From positions 1-5,291 of the forward strand of contig CAOMHR010000117.1 in NCBI GenBank assembly GCA_948482865.1: a DNA stretch of 5,291 bases, in the 5' to 3' direction. Shown piece after piece: positions 4,470 to 5,291 of the stretch. Under the pieces are notes generated by a model, which was not told where the DNA came from, ran no database searches, and saw only the letters and a program-made list of their open reading frames with translations. Every line of letters starts with the position of its first letter. The first letter of the stretch is position 1. Source of the DNA: Christensenellaceae bacterium (GTDB taxonomy: Bacteria; Bacillota; Clostridia; Christensenellales; Borkfalkiaceae). The translations under genes and the position numbers were made by a program.

Positions 4470-4676
4470 ATGAAAGCTACAAACTGGGATTTAATGAAAC
4501 TGGCTCAGGCGTTTGAAGGCGAGTTTTGTCTTTCCGATTTTACCGCGGAAGAGCTGGACGGACTTCTGAATTTGCTTGACGACAGTATGACGCCCGAACA
4601 GATACGCGAAAAATATTTTGAATATTACGACGACGTAAAAGACAGGACTTTGGACAAGCACCGTTGGAGCGACTGA
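4470..4676 (+). CDS. Small acidic hypothetical protein
   Basis: This 68-residue protein is not one I recognise. It is strongly acidic and looks all-helical: NWDLMKLAQAFEGEF (5-19), TAEELDGLLNLLDD (25-38), then TPEQIREKYFEYYDDVKDRTLDKH (41-64). It has no signal peptide or membrane segment, so it should stay in the cytoplasm although its upstream partner is exported. It starts 12 nt after the lipoprotein stop, with AAGG (4459-4462) 7 nt before the ATG. There is no intervening promoter, and the terminator follows 12 nt after the stop. It is therefore most likely the last gene of a two-gene operon. The length, ribosome site and tight fit between stop and terminator make it a credible gene despite its size. 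Confidence 0.8.
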   Translation: MKATNWDLMKLAQAFEGEFCLSDFTAEELDGLLNLLDDSMTPEQIREKYFEYYDDVKDRTLDKHRWSD

Positions 4677-4682
4677 AATTCA

Positions 4683-4720
4683 TATAAAAAAATCACGCGC
4701 TTATGCGCGTGATTTTAAAT
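4683..4720. terminator. Bidirectional intrinsic terminator between convergent genes
   Basis: A perfect 12-bp stem (4689-4700 with 4705-4716) closes a TTAT loop. Its GC-rich top CACGCGC/GCGCGTG is flanked by A- and T-runs. On the plus strand it ends the lipoprotein/small-protein operon. On the minus strand the T-run is longer, and the stem begins 18 nt after the stop of the DeoR-family gene, so it should serve both. Confidence 0.93.
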
Positions 4721-4734
4721 TAACCGAATTGTGA

Positions 4735-5291
4735 TTACATTACCACGATATTTTCAGATTCGAAAAGCTGCTTGTATTCCTTGGGGAAATTATCGTCTGT
4801 AATAAGCACGTCTATATCTTCTAATTTAGCAAAGGTGTAGGGGTTGATTTTGCCTATTTTAGAGCTGTCAAGCATCATATAAACGTGTCTTGCCTTTTTG
4901 AATACGTTTTTCAGAAGGTCGCTTTCAATCTGGCTGTTGCACGAAAAACCGTTTTCGGGTGTGAATGCGGTTGCGGAAACAATCGCAATTTCAAAATTAG
5001 TCAGGTCGAAATATTCCTTTGCCGCGGGCGACGCGGTGGAAAGGTTTTCTCTCATAAGCTGCCCGCCGACGACGGTAATGTTTACGTTCTTTTTCTGCGC
5101 AAGTTCCATTGCGACCGCAATGCCGTTGGTAAAGACGTTGCACTTTAAGTCGGGCATTTCCTTTGAAAGGTACATGGCAGTAGTGCCGCCGTCAATGAAT
5201 ATGCTTGAATTTTCGTCTATAAGCCCCGCCGCCTTTTGCGCGATTACTATTTTTGCGTCGGTATTTATAGTCGTCTTTTTGGTATATTCTT
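4735..5291 (-). CDS. DeoR-family transcriptional regulator, C-terminal part (runs off the right edge)
   Basis: The minus strand is open from the window edge to TAA at 4735, giving 184 residues (first full codon 5289-5287). They match the DeoR-family sensor (DeoRC) domain, which senses phosphorylated sugars or related metabolites. Landmarks: KIVIAQKAAGLIDENSSIFIDGGTT (13-37), with the D-x-G-T-T phosphate-binding motif at 33-37; VFTNGIAVAMEL (52-63); VVGG (73-76); and, further on, TPENGFSC, the ARHVYMMLDSSKIG segment and IDVLITDD near the end. The family's N-terminal winged helix-turn-helix, roughly 80 residues, lies beyond base 5291. A Met codon at 5175 falls inside the sensor domain and is not the start. 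These regulators usually repress sugar or nucleoside catabolism genes, and the target here is unknown. It is convergent with the lipoprotein operon. Confidence 0.93.
   Translation of the reverse strand, partial: EYTKKTTINTDAKIVIAQKAAGLIDENSSIFIDGGTTAMYLSKEMPDLKCNVFTNGIAVAMELAQKKNVNITVVGGQLMRENLSTASPAAKEYFDLTNFEIAIVSATAFTPENGFSCNSQIESDLLKNVFKKARHVYMMLDSSKIGKINPYTFAKLEDIDVLITDDNFPKEYKQLFESENIVVM

Noticed and set aside
4885..5148. 87-codon open frame on the plus strand
   Set aside because: It is antisense to the DeoR-family sensor domain, which is clearly the real coding frame.
4735..5175. DeoR-family gene starting at the Met at 5175
   Set aside because: The frame stays open to the window edge and residues upstream of this Met carry the D-x-G-T-T sensor motif, so the Met is internal.

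Overview
The window looks like chromosomal DNA from an uncultured gut-type Bacillota (Clostridia-like) bacterium. This rests on the DUF6809-like protein, small XRE regulators, a DeoR-family regulator, Shine-Dalgarno sites, Gram-positive-style lipoprotein signals, sigma-A-type promoters and moderate, AT-leaning composition. No gene identifies the species.

Left part (1-865) holds no credible protein gene. It opens inside the 3' half of a 5S rRNA gene, the usual end of an rRNA operon, followed by a strong intrinsic terminator. The same 5S 3' half and terminator recur about 225 bp downstream, this time without a recognisable 5' half. Between the copies lies an inverted 5S-like fragment that could form a nested hairpin. 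Further on is a structured intergenic repeat with GTCATTYTGAG arms (409-585), then unassigned spacer.

Middle part (866-1752) is a regulator patch. A small DUF6809-like gene (minus) and an intact 69-aa XRE regulator (plus) are divergent over a 92-bp region with three alternating half-sites (GTGCTAA / TTAGCGC / GTGCTAA). These overlap both predicted promoters, and the regulator appears to be leaderless. A second XRE gene follows, broken by one amber codon where the family normally has Trp. Its promoter is framed by a different set of repeated half-sites (CTTAG/CTAAG).

Right part (1816-4716) carries surface lipoproteins. The first is a serpin (serine/cysteine protease inhibitor fold) with a lipobox. 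The second is an uncharacterised cysteine-containing lipoprotein with its own strong promoter, followed 12 nt later by a small acidic protein, probably in the same operon. A perfect 12-bp bidirectional terminator separates these from a convergent DeoR-family regulator, which runs off the right edge. That regulator lacks its N-terminal helix-turn-helix in this window.

The most distinctive content is the surface-anchored serpin beside the unknown lipoprotein/small-protein pair, and the two XRE loci with parallel but distinct three-half-site operators. The serpin's function as an inhibitor and any link between it and its neighbours are inference. No CRISPR array, tRNA or complete insertion sequence was seen.
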